From the NCBI GenBank assembly GCA_963700955.1, contig CAVOZH010000009.1, positions 268,086-332,085 of the forward strand: DNA of 64,000 bases. The letters are read 5' to 3'. The DNA comes from Nocardioides_C sp963700955. GTDB taxonomy: Bacteria; Actinomycetota; Actinomycetes; Propionibacteriales; Nocardioidaceae. This document shows positions 42,755-51,850 of this stretch, one piece after another. Position 1 is the stretch's first letter. Each line of letters begins with the position of its first letter. The translations under genes and the position numbers were made by a program. The notes under the pieces were generated by a model that was not told the origin of the DNA, searched no databases, and was given only the letters and a program-made list of their open reading frames with translations.

Positions 42755-43225
42755 TCAGAGCGGCTTGCCGTAGTACCGCGACTTCGGCGACCACTTGTAG
42801 TGGCCGAAGCCCTCGACCGGGCTGTAGCCCGAGGAGAGGTAGAGCGAGATCGCCTCGGGCTGCTCGACACCGGTCTCGAGGACCATCACCCCCGCTCCGG
42901 CCCGACGCGCCGTCGCCTCGAGGTGCTCGAGCAACCTGCGGGCGAAGCCGCTTCGGCGTGCGCCCGGCGCGACGTACATCCGCTTGATCTCGGTGACCGA
43001 CGACTGCCCGAAGGCAACCACGTCGGCGCGGAAGCGCCAGCCGCCCATGGCCAGGGGCTTCTGCTCGACGTACCCGACGAAGAACGCTCCCCGCGGCGGG
43101 TCGAACATGGTCGGGTCCAGCGGTGTCTCGTCGGGCCCGCCGTACCTCACGGTGTACTCCGCCTGGACCTCGTCGACCAGGACCACGACGTCGGGATGCG
43201 TGAACGGGACGAGACGGATCTCCAC
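42755..43225 (-). CDS. GNAT family N-acetyltransferase
   Basis: A 156-residue acetyltransferase. The acetyl-CoA motif A is EIKRMYVAPGARRSGFARRLLEHLEATARRAG and motif B follows as LETGVEQPEAISLYLSSGYSPV. GTG 43225 is chosen because GGGGAGG lies just upstream. The substrate is not known. It is divergent from serC. Confidence 0.92.
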   Translation of the reverse strand: MEIRLVPFTHPDVVVLVDEVQAEYTVRYGGPDETPLDPTMFDPPRGAFFVGYVEQKPLAMGGWRFRADVVAFGQSSVTEIKRMYVAPGARRSGFARRLLEHLEATARRAGAGVMVLETGVEQPEAISLYLSSGYSPVEGFGHYKWSPKSRYYGKPL

Positions 43226-43331
43226 TGTCCTCCCCGTTCCTGAGTGATGCCTGCGAGGTGACACAATAAGGGCGCAGAGCACTCTGACAACGAAGTCAGG
43301 TCACCACCACTCGAAGCACACGAGGTTCTCC

Positions 43332-44453
43332 GTGACCGACGCGATCAACATCCCCGACTCCATCAAGCCGATCGACGGCCGGTTCGGCGCCGGCCCCTCC
43401 AAGGTCCGCACCGAGGCCGTCGAGGCCCTCGCCGCCACCGGCACCTCCCTGATCGGCACCAGCCACCGCCAGGCTCCCGTCAGGAACCTCGTGGGCCGCG
43501 TTCGAGACGGCGTGCGCGAGCTGTTCAGCCTCCCGGAGGGATACGAGGTCGTCCTCGGCAACGGCGGCGCCACGGCGTTCTGGGACATCGCCACGTTCGG
43601 CCTGATCCGCGAGAAGAGCCAGCACCTGTCGTTCGGCGAGTTCTCCTCCAAGTTCGCCAAGGCTGCGAAGCAGGCGCCGTTCCTCGCCGACCCGACGGTG
43701 ATCGAGTCGCCCACGGGCAGCCGGCCGGAGCCGCGGGCGGAGGCCGGCGTCGACGTGTACGCCTGGGCGCACAACGAGACCTCCACCGCCGTCATGGCCC
43801 CGGTGAAGCGGGTCGAGGGGGCTGATGACGACGCCCTCGTGCTCATCGACGCAACCTCGGGCGCCGGCGGCCTGCCGGTCGACATCGACCAGGTCGACGC
43901 CTACTACTTCGCGCCGCAGAAGTGCTTCGCCTCCGACGGCGGTCTCTGGGTCGCGGTCATGTCGCCGGCCGCCCTCGAGCGCGCGGCCCAGATCGCCTCG
44001 ACCGACCGCTGGGTGCCGGCGTTCTTCGACCTGCCGACGGCGATCGACAACTCCCTGAAGAACCAGACCTACAACACCCCGGCGATCGCGACGCTCTTCC
44101 TCATGGCCGAGCAGCTCGACTGGTTCAACGGCCAGGGTGGGCTCGACTTCGCGGTCGCCCGCACGACGGACAGCTCGAACCGCCTCTACGGCTGGGCTGA
44201 GAAGACGAGCTACACGACGCCGTACGTCGAGGACCCCGAGCACCGCTCACTCGTGATCGGCACGGTCGACTTCGACGGTTCGATCGACGCCGCCGCGGTG
44301 GCGAAGACGCTGCGCACCAACGGCATCGTGGACGTCGAGCCGTACCGCAAGCTCGGCCGCAACCAGCTCCGCATCGCGATGTACCCCGCGATCGAGCCGG
44401 CCGACGTCGAGGCGCTCACCGCCTGCGTCGACTACGTCGTAGAGCGGCTCTGA
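43332..44453 (+). CDS. serC: Phosphoserine aminotransferase
   Basis: A 373-residue PLP enzyme converting 3-phosphohydroxypyruvate and glutamate to phosphoserine. It matches the mycobacterial/actinobacterial SerC branch: INIPDSIKPIDGRFGAGPSKVR, GTSHRQAPV, VLGNGGATAFWD, WAHNETSTAV and the PLP lysine Lys197 in YYFAPQKCFASDGGLW. The start is GTG 43332. The 5' region holds a small inverted repeat CTGAC-N6-GTCAG at 43284-43299. The last 38 bases overlap the convergent gene. Confidence 0.96.
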   Translation: MTDAINIPDSIKPIDGRFGAGPSKVRTEAVEALAATGTSLIGTSHRQAPVRNLVGRVRDGVRELFSLPEGYEVVLGNGGATAFWDIATFGLIREKSQHLSFGEFSSKFAKAAKQAPFLADPTVIESPTGSRPEPRAEAGVDVYAWAHNETSTAVMAPVKRVEGADDDALVLIDATSGAGGLPVDIDQVDAYYFAPQKCFASDGGLWVAVMSPAALERAAQIASTDRWVPAFFDLPTAIDNSLKNQTYNTPAIATLFLMAEQLDWFNGQGGLDFAVARTTDSSNRLYGWAEKTSYTTPYVEDPEHRSLVIGTVDFDGSIDAAAVAKTLRTNGIVDVEPYRKLGRNQLRIAMYPAIEPADVEALTACVDYVVERL

Positions 44454-45441
44454 CCAGCAGCACCAGCGCACCCGAGCCGAGCGCAGCCAGCAGGACCGGC
44501 CCGGGGCCGAGGCCCAGCCACGGCTCCGGGTGGTACTCCCGGCGCTGCCTCGGCTCGGGTCGGGTCTCCGGCGCGGGCGCCGTGGTGGGGGTCGGCGTCG
44601 CAGTCCCGGCGGCCTCGGGCAAAGGGGCCAGGTTGGTCATGAGGACGTCGGAGTGCTCCCCCTCCGAGCTGAGGTACACCCGCCCGCCGCGGTCGACCGC
44701 AACGGCCTCGCCCTGCTCCTGCACCGGGAGCGGCACGTCCCTGACCCACGTGAAGTCCGGGTAGGTGTACACCGCCGCGGCTCCGTAGGTCCGCAGGAGG
44801 ACCCGGTCCCCACCGGGGAGGAAGGTGCCGTCGGTGACCAGCCCCGGGACCGACCCGACCCGCTGCAGCTCGTGGGTCTCCCCCTGCCTCAGCCGCGTGG
44901 GGGCCTCGTAGACGACGCCACCTGTGATGCTCTTCGTCACGACCAGGACCCGCCCCGTCCGGGGATGCACCAGCAGCGTCTCGGAGTTGTGGGGCCGGTC
45001 GGGGTACGCCAGGTCGTAGGTCGCCGCCTTGACGGTGCCGTCCGAGCGCGCGGGCGCGACCCGGTAGAGCCGGATCGAGTGGCGCGAGCTCCGGTTGTCC
45101 CCGATGTCCCCCACCCAGACCGTGCCGGCGCGTCCCGGCGCGAGCGCCTCGTCGTCCTCCGGGTCCTCGTCGTCGAAGGTCGTCACGGCACGGGTCTCGC
45201 CGCTGCGCATGTCCACCTCGTAGAGGTAGGGCCCGTCACCCGAGTCGTTCACGGTGAACAGCCGACCGCCGCGCACCACGAGCCCGCTCGACTCGTCGAT
45301 CCTGTCGTCGCGGAACGTCACGACCACCTTCGGCTCGACGTCGGAGCTGCCGTTCGAGATGAACGGCCCCACGGCGCTGGGACCGCCGAACGGCGCGACG
45401 ACGAGCAGGCTGGCCGCGAAGTACCTAGTGCGCGGGCTCAT
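44416..45441 (-). CDS. Secreted, C-terminally anchored beta-propeller-like protein
   Basis: A 341-residue protein with an N-terminal signal segment (YFAASLLVVAPFG), a body of strand-rich repeats (RDDRIDESSGLVVRGGRLFTVNDSGDGPYLYEVD, GTVWVGDIGDN), a Pro/Thr/Ala linker (ATPTPTTAPAPETRPEP) and a C-terminal transmembrane helix with basic tail (VLLAALGSGALVLLVRAALRRSRRRR). It is thus tethered outside the membrane. The repeats suggest a propeller, function unknown. ATG 45441 overlaps the upstream methyltransferase by 17 bases; the 3' end overlaps serC. Confidence 0.75.
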   Translation of the reverse strand: MSPRTRYFAASLLVVAPFGGPSAVGPFISNGSSDVEPKVVVTFRDDRIDESSGLVVRGGRLFTVNDSGDGPYLYEVDMRSGETRAVTTFDDEDPEDDEALAPGRAGTVWVGDIGDNRSSRHSIRLYRVAPARSDGTVKAATYDLAYPDRPHNSETLLVHPRTGRVLVVTKSITGGVVYEAPTRLRQGETHELQRVGSVPGLVTDGTFLPGGDRVLLRTYGAAAVYTYPDFTWVRDVPLPVQEQGEAVAVDRGGRVYLSSEGEHSDVLMTNLAPLPEAAGTATPTPTTAPAPETRPEPRQRREYHPEPWLGLGPGPVLLAALGSGALVLLVRAALRRSRRRR

Positions 45442-46714
45442 CGACCAGCGAGCCCGCGCCCTCCGGAGACCGCTCCGGAAGCGCCGCCGAGAGCCGCTCG
45501 GAGAGCAGCTCGGCCAGGCGCGGGTGCACGTTCCAGGTCCGGACGAGGTCCTCGAACTCCTCGCGCACCCCGGGCCCTGCGGCCGCGCCGGTGCGTGTCG
45601 CACGGAGCAGGGTGTTGCGCGGCGTGTGCTGGCTCTCGACGAACTCGATCACGTCGACGCGGTAGCCGAGCAACCGCAGGACGCCTGCCCTCAGCGCGTC
45701 GGTGAGGGTGTCCGCGAAGCGCTCGCGCAGGATGCCGTGACGGGTGAGCAGGGCGTACGGCGCCGGGGTCGGTGACCTTCGCAGCTGTGCCGCGACGTCG
45801 TGGTGGCAGCAGGGCGCGGCGAGCACGAGGGAGGCGTCCCAGAGCACCGCCCTCGCGAGCGCGTCGTCGGTCGCGGTGTCGCAGGCGTGCAACGCGAGTA
45901 CGACGTCGGGCGCCTCGTCGAGCTCGACCGACCCGATGTCGCCCTGGACGAAGGTCATCGAGCCGGAGATGCCGAGCTGCGCGGCTGCATCGGTGTTGTG
46001 ACGGTAGGACTGGTCCTTCACGTCCACACCCACCAGGTGCACCGGGAGCTCCCGCACCCGGCTGAGGTAGCTGTGCGCGGCGAAGGTCAGGTAGGCGTTG
46101 CCGCAGCCGAGGTCGACCACGCGCAACGGCTCGGCGGGCGTCGGCGTGCGCAGCCGGCCCGATGAGAGCGCGTCGTCGAGGGCGGGCCCGAGGCTCCGCA
46201 GGAACTCCTCGACCTGGCGGTACTTCGCCTGACGGCTCGGCTTCACCCGGCCCTGCTCGTCGGAGATCCCGACCGCGACCAGTGCCGGGTCGTCCTCCGG
46301 GAGCAGCCTCGGCTTGGCACGGTCGTGCTTGCGTTGCGGCTCGACCTCACCGGCACCCTCCTCACGGCGGGCACTGGTGTGAACCATCGCCTCGAGCTTC
46401 TTGGTCACCCGCACCTGGTGGGTCTCGGTGACGGTCTCCAGGTGCCAGTTGCCGAACGGCTCGTCGAGCAGGTCGTCGACGGCGTGCTTGGCAGCCTCTC
46501 CCACGGCGTGGTTCGTCGTGTGTGCCTGGGTGTCGTCATAGGCGGTGACCTGGAGGTGACGACCCGCCTTGAGGTCGACGTACCTCATCTCGACCCGGCG
46601 CCACCGCGGACTCTGCCCCTTCTGGCGGCCGGAGGCGACTGCCCGGACCAGGGACTCCTCGTCGAGGATCAGCGAGCGCATCCTCGCCAGGACGCGCAGG
46701 AGAGGCTCGGCCAT
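45425..46714 (-). CDS. SAM methyltransferase (METTL25 / Methyltransf_32-like)
   Basis: A 429-residue protein. SAM motif I is LRVVDLGCGNAYLTFAAHSYL at about residue 200, followed by VHLVGVDVKDQS, VLALHACDTATDDALARAV and APCCHHDVAAQL. The HACDTATD and PCCHH blocks mark the group related to eukaryotic METTL25 and glutathione-S-transferase C-like methyltransferases. The 180-residue N-terminal half has no known domain. It is preceded by and likely coupled to a 29-residue membrane peptide gene. The substrate is unknown. Confidence 0.87.
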   Translation of the reverse strand: MAEPLLRVLARMRSLILDEESLVRAVASGRQKGQSPRWRRVEMRYVDLKAGRHLQVTAYDDTQAHTTNHAVGEAAKHAVDDLLDEPFGNWHLETVTETHQVRVTKKLEAMVHTSARREEGAGEVEPQRKHDRAKPRLLPEDDPALVAVGISDEQGRVKPSRQAKYRQVEEFLRSLGPALDDALSSGRLRTPTPAEPLRVVDLGCGNAYLTFAAHSYLSRVRELPVHLVGVDVKDQSYRHNTDAAAQLGISGSMTFVQGDIGSVELDEAPDVVLALHACDTATDDALARAVLWDASLVLAAPCCHHDVAAQLRRSPTPAPYALLTRHGILRERFADTLTDALRAGVLRLLGYRVDVIEFVESQHTPRNTLLRATRTGAAAGPGVREEFEDLVRTWNVHPRLAELLSERLSAALPERSPEGAGSLVDEPAH

Positions 46715-46715
46715 C

Positions 46716-46805
46716 TCAGCCCCGCACCAGCGCGGCGACCACCACGACGAGGATCAGCGCAACGAGGGCGCCGGGGATCACCATGCGGCGGTAGCGGGGG
46801 TTCAT
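46716..46805 (-). CDS. 29-residue membrane microprotein
   Basis: Starting at ATG 46805, the frame encodes MNPRYRRMVIPGALVALILV and then VVVAALVRG before TGA at 46716-46718. It has a basic N-terminus and a single transmembrane helix of about 20 residues. The stop is separated from the methyltransferase ATG (46714) by one base, the usual spacing of a coupled operon. Small proteins with this layout recur in Nocardioidaceae. The function is unknown. Confidence 0.6.
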   Translation of the reverse strand: MNPRYRRMVIPGALVALILVVVVAALVRG

Positions 46806-46934
46806 GGTGCCCGAGTTTATCGAAGGCTTCCCTTTGGCCCGATCGCGCTATGGACCCGGTGCATGGCCGGTCGTAGCGTCACACGAGGACACAGACCACG
46901 TCACGGGGGCCGGCACATCACAGGGAGGCCAGCA

Positions 46935-47561
46935 GTGTTCATCCAGGTAATCCAGGGGAAGTGCACCAACCAGGACAAGCTCCGCACCCTCAGCGACCAG
47001 TGGGTGCGCGACCTCAGCCCCCAGGCAGAGGGGTGGCTCGGCGGGACCTACGGCTTCACCGACGACGGCACGTTCGTGGGTGTCGTCCGCTTCGAGTCCA
47101 AGGAGGCGGCGATGGCCAACTCCTCACGCCGCGAGCAGTCGGAGTGGTGGGCCGAGATGTCGAAGTGCTTCGACGGGCCGGTCGAGTTCCACGACGCCGA
47201 CAAGGTGATGCTGATGCTCGAGGGCGGCTCGGACGACGCACAGTTCGTGCAGATCATCCGCGGCAAGCTCGCCGACCCGGCCCTGCTGGAGGCGGAGTTC
47301 GACGAGATGAACAACGTGCTTCACCAGGAGCGTCCCGAGATCCTCGGTGGGACCTTCGCGATCGAGGAGGACGGGAGCTTCATCGAGACGGTGGCGTTCA
47401 CCAACGAGAGTGCCGCCCGCGAGGGCGAGGCCAAGGCGATGCCGGTGGCCGGCAGGGTCCGCGAGCTGATGGAGGACTTCGACCGCGTGACCCGCGACGT
47501 CAGCTACCTCGACCTGCACCATCCCTGGTTCGCATCGCGAGGAGCCGCGGCCGGTCGTTGA
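46935..47561 (+). CDS. Tandem antibiotic-biosynthesis-monooxygenase-fold protein
   Basis: A 208-residue protein made of two similar halves. VFIQVIQGKC and GGTYGFTDDGTFVGVVRFES in the first half align with FVQIIRGKLA and GGTFAIEEDGSFIETVAFTN in the second. Each half fits a dimeric alpha/beta-barrel (ABM/DABB) ferredoxin-like fold, so the protein is an internal duplication that may form a pseudo-dimer. Catalytic residues are not conserved enough to name a reaction. GTG 46935 has GGGAGG upstream. Its last 62 bases overlap the convergent MFS gene. Confidence 0.75.
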   Translation: MFIQVIQGKCTNQDKLRTLSDQWVRDLSPQAEGWLGGTYGFTDDGTFVGVVRFESKEAAMANSSRREQSEWWAEMSKCFDGPVEFHDADKVMLMLEGGSDDAQFVQIIRGKLADPALLEAEFDEMNNVLHQERPEILGGTFAIEEDGSFIETVAFTNESAAREGEAKAMPVAGRVRELMEDFDRVTRDVSYLDLHHPWFASRGAAAGR

Positions 47562-48789
47562 TCTCCGGGTCGAGCAGACCCTGGGTCCTGCTGAACACGG
47601 CGACGGCGAGCAGGGTGCCGAAGATCGTCATCGCGCCGCCGCCGAGCAGGGTCCAGCGGGCGCCGAACGTCTCCCCGACCCATCCCACCACCGGGGAGCC
47701 GATCGGCGTCCCGCCCATGAAGATCATCATGTAGAGCGCCATCACGCGCCCGCGCAGCTCGGGCGAGACGCTCAGCTGGATCGTGGTGTTCGCCGCCGTG
47801 ATCATGGTCAGCGCCGTGATGCCGATGACCGGAGTCCACAGGGCGAAGGACAGGTACGACGGCATCAGCCCAGCGACCACCTCGGCGACGCCGAAGGCGA
47901 CGGCGGCCAGGATCACGAGCCGGTGGCGCACCACACCGCGACGCGCCGCGAGGAGCGCACCCGACAGCGACCCGACGGCCATCGTGGTGCCGAGGATGCC
48001 GTACTCGGAGGGGCCCTTGCCGAACACCTCGGTGGCCATCAGGGCCGAGGTCATCTGGAAGTTGAGCCCGAACGTGCCCGCGAAGAAGACGATCGCCAGC
48101 ACCATCATGAGGTCCGGGCGGCTACGGATGTAGCGCAGGCCGTCGCGGATCATGCCCTTCTCGCGCCCTTGCGGGAGGGGGGTGTCGAGGTCGTCCGCGC
48201 GCATCCGCTGCAGAGCGAGGATCACGGCGCCGTAGGAGAGCGCGTTGATCGCGATCACCCAGCCGGTCGCCTCGGGCCCGCCACCGAGCCAGGCGATCAT
48301 GAACCCCGCGAGCGCCGGGCCGACGATGCGCGCGAGGTTGAAGGAAGCGGAGTTGAGGCCCACCGCGTTGGACAGGTCCGCCTTGTCGACCATCTCGCTC
48401 ACGAACGACTGCCTCGCCGGGCCGTCGAAGGCGGTGCCCACACCGAACGCGAGTGCCAGCGAGTAGACGTGCCAGGTCTCGACCTGTCCGGTGACCGCGA
48501 GCAGGCCGAGCAGCAGCGCCGGCGCCGCCATCATCAGCTGGGTGACCTGGAGCAGGCGTCGTTTGGGGAACCGGTCGGCGACGAGACCGGCGTACGGCGA
48601 GAGCAGCAGGATCGGCAGGAACTGGAGGCCGGTGGTGACGCCGAGCGCTGTGCCGGAGTTGTCGGTCAGCTGGAGGACCAGCCAGTCCTGGGCGACGCGT
48701 TGCATCCAGGTGCCGGTGTTCGAGACCACACCGCCGGCCGCGTAGAGCCGGTAGTTGTGGTTCGAGAGCGCCCGGAACGTCGGACTCAA
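47500..48789 (-). CDS. MFS transporter (EntS/MFS_3-like)
   Basis: A 429-residue 12-helix transporter. FRALSNHNYRLYAAGGVVSNTGTWMQRVAQDWLVLQLT is the typical start of the EntS-like MFS_3 group, and LVADRFPKRRLLQVTQ is motif A. Members export siderophores or drugs. It starts at TTG 48789, overlapping the stop of its MarR regulator (TTGA), so the two are coupled. The rare start codon may lower exporter output relative to the repressor. Confidence 0.92.
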   Translation of the reverse strand: MSPTFRALSNHNYRLYAAGGVVSNTGTWMQRVAQDWLVLQLTDNSGTALGVTTGLQFLPILLLSPYAGLVADRFPKRRLLQVTQLMMAAPALLLGLLAVTGQVETWHVYSLALAFGVGTAFDGPARQSFVSEMVDKADLSNAVGLNSASFNLARIVGPALAGFMIAWLGGGPEATGWVIAINALSYGAVILALQRMRADDLDTPLPQGREKGMIRDGLRYIRSRPDLMMVLAIVFFAGTFGLNFQMTSALMATEVFGKGPSEYGILGTTMAVGSLSGALLAARRGVVRHRLVILAAVAFGVAEVVAGLMPSYLSFALWTPVIGITALTMITAANTTIQLSVSPELRGRVMALYMMIFMGGTPIGSPVVGWVGETFGARWTLLGGGAMTIFGTLLAVAVFSRTQGLLDPEINDRPRLLAMRTRDGAGRGS

Positions 48790-49235
48790 GCGTGTGCCAG
48801 CCTTTCTAGGATCGGTGCCGCCTGTCGCAGGACGGCACGTTCTTCGGGGGTGAGCTCGCGCAGCCGCTTGGCGAGCCAGGCGTCACGACGCCGGCGATCT
48901 GCCTCGAGGGTGGCGATGCCCTTGTCGGCGAGCTCGATCACGACCTGCCGGCGGTCGGTCTCGTGCGGACGGCGCACCACGTAGCCGGCCTCCTCGAGGC
49001 AGTTGACCGTGCGCGTCATCGAGGGCGGCTGCACGCGCTCGTGGGCGGCGAGCTCTCCGATCGAGCAGGCGCCGTTGCGATAGAGCGCACCCAGCACCGA
49101 GAGCTGCCCGATGCTCAGCTCGTTCTGCGGGTCGCGCTCGCTGCGCAGACGCCGGGTCAGCCGCGCGACCGAGACCCGCAGCGCAGCCGCGAGTCCCGCG
49201 TCGGTCCGGGTCATCTTCTCGATCGTCGGAGCCAT
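48786..49235 (-). CDS. MarR family repressor of the downstream MFS exporter
   Basis: A 149-residue MarR protein with winged helix GACSIGELAAHERVQPPSMTRTVNCLEEAGYVVRRPHETDRRQVVIELADKG. ATG 49235 is preferred over 49253 because TATGCT (49241-49246 on the minus strand) ends six bases before it, giving a leaderless start inside the operator. The protein ends in the TTGA overlap with the MFS gene. It very probably represses the two-gene operon. Confidence 0.9.
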   Translation of the reverse strand: MAPTIEKMTRTDAGLAAALRVSVARLTRRLRSERDPQNELSIGQLSVLGALYRNGACSIGELAAHERVQPPSMTRTVNCLEEAGYVVRRPHETDRRQVVIELADKGIATLEADRRRRDAWLAKRLRELTPEERAVLRQAAPILERLAHA

Positions 49236-49236
49236 G

Positions 49237-49268
49237 TACTTAGCATAAGTCATTACCCTTGCTAAGTA
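49237..49268. promoter_or_regulatory. MarR operator, 9-bp perfect inverted repeat
   Basis: TACTTAGCA (49237-49245) and TGCTAAGTA (49260-49268) are perfect complements with a 14-base spacer. The left arm lies over the predicted -10 box TATGCT of the MarR-MFS operon. The region is strikingly AT-rich for this sequence. Confidence 0.7.
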
Positions 49269-49309
49269 TTCCGTCTTCAACCTCCCGGGTCGGAAGTCGT
49301 ATGGAGAGG

Positions 49310-50905
49310 TCAGCCGATGTCGCGACCGATGTCGCGCCGGAGGAACCCGACCCACCCCACAGCGACCGCAGCCAGGGCGACGAGCACGAGTACGACGAGC
49401 GGGGCGGCCGTCAGGGCCTCCGCCGGGACCGCCGGGACATGCGACAACGGAGACGCCTTCACGACGGCATCAGGCAGCTCGAGGAGGCCGCCCAGGTATC
49501 CGACCACGAAGGTGATGGCGACCAGCGCCCAGGCCGCCCCGGACGCGCGGGGCACCCATCCGAACAGCAGCACCGCGACCGCGGCGAGCACCAGCACTGC
49601 CGGCAGGTAGGCCAGCCCGTAGCCGGTCATCCGCCACGCCTCGGCCACGTTCCCGCTCGTCACCGCATAAGCGACCCCCACCCCAAGCCCACCTGCACCC
49701 ACGACGAGCGTCGTACCCACAAGGGTGACCAGGAGGTTGCCCAGCAGCCACCGGGTCCGCGACGCCGCGGTCGCCAGCAGGGGTTCCACCCGTCCCGCAG
49801 CCTCCTCCGCTCGGGTCCGCAGGGCCGAGGAGACCGCGTAGCCCCCCGCAGCGATGGCCAGGAGCAGCATCGAAGTCGCGAAGAACGCGTCCACGAAGTT
49901 GCTCACGCCACTCTGGCCGAGGTACTCCCGCAGCGTCGGGTTCTCCTCGACCATGTTCTCGATCGACTCGCTGAAGGAGCCGAGGAGGAGCCCCATCGCC
50001 CACATGCCGACCACCCAGCCGAGGACCGCCCCTCTTTGCAGCCGCCACGCGAGCCCGACGACACCGGCCAGCGCGGGCGCGGCGCTGGGGGGACCGGGCC
50101 GCGACGGCACGACACCAGCGCCGAGGTCGCGACGGGACTCGAGCGCCACAGTCGCCAGCAACAGCAACGCGGTGAACGCGAGAGAGAGCGCCAGCGGCCA
50201 CCACCGGTTGTCGGCGTAGACCTTCACCTGCTGGGACCAGCCCATCGGGGAGAGCCACGACCAGGCGTTCTCCCAGACGTCACCGATCGCGCGGGCGCCG
50301 AAGGCAAGGCCGAGAAAGGCCAGGGACACACCCGTGGCACCACGGGAATGGCTCATCAGCTGGGCCGCACAGGCCGCGACGCCGGCGAACACCATGCCCA
50401 TCGCGGCCACCGCCGCACCGAACAGCAGCGACTCGGCGGCAGGCTGGTCCTCCACCATGAAGGCGAGCGTGACTCCCGCCCCGACCAGGACCGAGGAGCC
50501 GGCCGCGACGAGTACCGCGGCTGTGATCACCGCGTGCGGGGAGACCACCGTCGAGCCCAGGAGCTCCACCCGTCCCGCGTCCTCCTCCCTACGGGTGTGT
50601 CTCACCACCACGAAGACCGCCATCAGGGCGACACCGAGGAGCGCGGTGAGGCTGGTCTCGTAGATGAGGATGCCGCCGATCTCGTGGAGCGCCACCGGCG
50701 GTCCGCCGATCGCGACTGCCGCCGGCGAGCCGCCGACGTTGACGGCGTACGACGCGATCTCCACCGGCGTGTCATAGGTGCGCCGCACGGCGGCGACGGA
50801 GGCGTAGACCACGCCGAGGATGGACAGGAGCCACACCGGAAGGTAGATCCGGTCCCGCCGCAGCACGAAGCGGACCAGCGGCCCTACGCCGGTGAAGGCG
50901 GTCAC
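49310..50905 (-). CDS. ABC transporter permease (polyketide-antibiotic exporter type)
   Basis: A 531-residue membrane protein with about twelve helices in two similar halves. It belongs to the large permeases of actinobacterial antibiotic exporters (TetAB/ABC-2-like fusion). Markers are TGVGPLVRFVLRRDRIYLPVWLLSI, RREEDAGRVELLGS in the first half and RAEEAAGRVEPLLATAASRTRWL in the second, the same E-x-G-R-x-E-L loop twice. It is coupled to the ATPase by GTGA. The substrate is unknown. Confidence 0.9.
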   Translation of the reverse strand: MTAFTGVGPLVRFVLRRDRIYLPVWLLSILGVVYASVAAVRRTYDTPVEIASYAVNVGGSPAAVAIGGPPVALHEIGGILIYETSLTALLGVALMAVFVVVRHTRREEDAGRVELLGSTVVSPHAVITAAVLVAAGSSVLVGAGVTLAFMVEDQPAAESLLFGAAVAAMGMVFAGVAACAAQLMSHSRGATGVSLAFLGLAFGARAIGDVWENAWSWLSPMGWSQQVKVYADNRWWPLALSLAFTALLLLATVALESRRDLGAGVVPSRPGPPSAAPALAGVVGLAWRLQRGAVLGWVVGMWAMGLLLGSFSESIENMVEENPTLREYLGQSGVSNFVDAFFATSMLLLAIAAGGYAVSSALRTRAEEAAGRVEPLLATAASRTRWLLGNLLVTLVGTTLVVGAGGLGVGVAYAVTSGNVAEAWRMTGYGLAYLPAVLVLAAVAVLLFGWVPRASGAAWALVAITFVVGYLGGLLELPDAVVKASPLSHVPAVPAEALTAAPLVVLVLVALAAVAVGWVGFLRRDIGRDIG

Positions 50906-51810
50906 CGCACGGCCTCCTCCGCGGGGACGTGCTCACCGAACTGGCGCAGGAACAGCTCCTCCAGAGTCGGCGGGTGGCTGATCAGCGACGTGATCTTCAG
51001 CGGCGCCAGGTAGTCCATCGCCTCGTCGATGTGGTCGGTGTCCACGTCGAAGGAGACCCGGCCGTCCTCGTGCACCACGTGCTCCACCCCGGGCACTTCA
51101 TGGATGTGGTCGGACCGCTTCTCGGTGACGACGATCATCGTGGTGCGGGTCAGGTGGCGGAGCTCCTGGAGGGTCCCGCTCTGCACGACCTTGCCGGCCC
51201 GGATGATGCTCACACGGTCCGACAGCGCCTCCGCCTCTGCGAGGATGTGGCTGGAGAGCAGGACGGTCCGGCCGTGCGCGCGCAGCTCCTCGATGGACTC
51301 CTTGAAGGCTGCCTCCATGATCGGGTCCAGGCCCGAGGTGGGCTCGTCGAGGAGCAGCAGCTCCACGTCGGAGGCCAGCGCTGCGACGAGGGCCACCTTC
51401 TGCCGGTTGCCCTTGGAGTAGCTGCGAGTCTTCTTCGTCGGGTCGAGGTCGAAACGCTCGAGGAGCCCCTCACGACGCTTCTTGTCCATCCCCCCTCGAA
51501 GCCGGGCGAGGAGGTCGATGACCTCCCCTCCGGTCAGGTTCGGCCACAGCGCCACCTCACCCGGCACGTAAGCCAGTCGGCGGTGCAGGGCGGCAGCCTC
51601 CCGCCACGGGTTACCCCCGAGGAGGGTGACCTCGCCGCTGTCGGCCCGGAGCAGCCCGAGGAGGATCCGGATCGTCGTGGACTTGCCGGAGCCGTTGGGG
51701 CCCAGGAAGCCGTGCACCTCACCGGTGCGTACTTCGAGGTCGAGGCCGTCGAGGGCGACCGTCGTACCGAACGTCTTGACCAGACCCGAGACAGAGATCG
51801 CGGTGCTCAT
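50902..51810 (-). CDS. ABC transporter ATP-binding protein
   Basis: A 302-residue ATPase: Walker A GPNGSGKSTT, signature YSKGNRQKVALVAAL (a YSKGN variant of LSGGQ), Walker B LLLLDEPTSGLDPIMEA and H-loop SSHIL. The remaining 90 residues form the C-terminal domain. It forms an exporter with the double-length permease at 49310. A weak CACAGT box lies six bases before ATG 51810. Confidence 0.93.
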   Translation of the reverse strand: MSTAISVSGLVKTFGTTVALDGLDLEVRTGEVHGFLGPNGSGKSTTIRILLGLLRADSGEVTLLGGNPWREAAALHRRLAYVPGEVALWPNLTGGEVIDLLARLRGGMDKKRREGLLERFDLDPTKKTRSYSKGNRQKVALVAALASDVELLLLDEPTSGLDPIMEAAFKESIEELRAHGRTVLLSSHILAEAEALSDRVSIIRAGKVVQSGTLQELRHLTRTTMIVVTEKRSDHIHEVPGVEHVVHEDGRVSFDVDTDHIDEAMDYLAPLKITSLISHPPTLEELFLRQFGEHVPAEEAVR

Positions 51811-51850
51811 GCCTCCACTGTGGCACCGGTGGAGGCCGGTCGGCAGGGAC

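Noticed and set aside
42585..42794. Extension of the small membrane protein to 120 residues
   Set aside because: The added part is Arg/Ser/Gly-rich and lacks conserved features, and it overlaps the GNAT gene end; the membrane helix starts immediately after ATG 42584.
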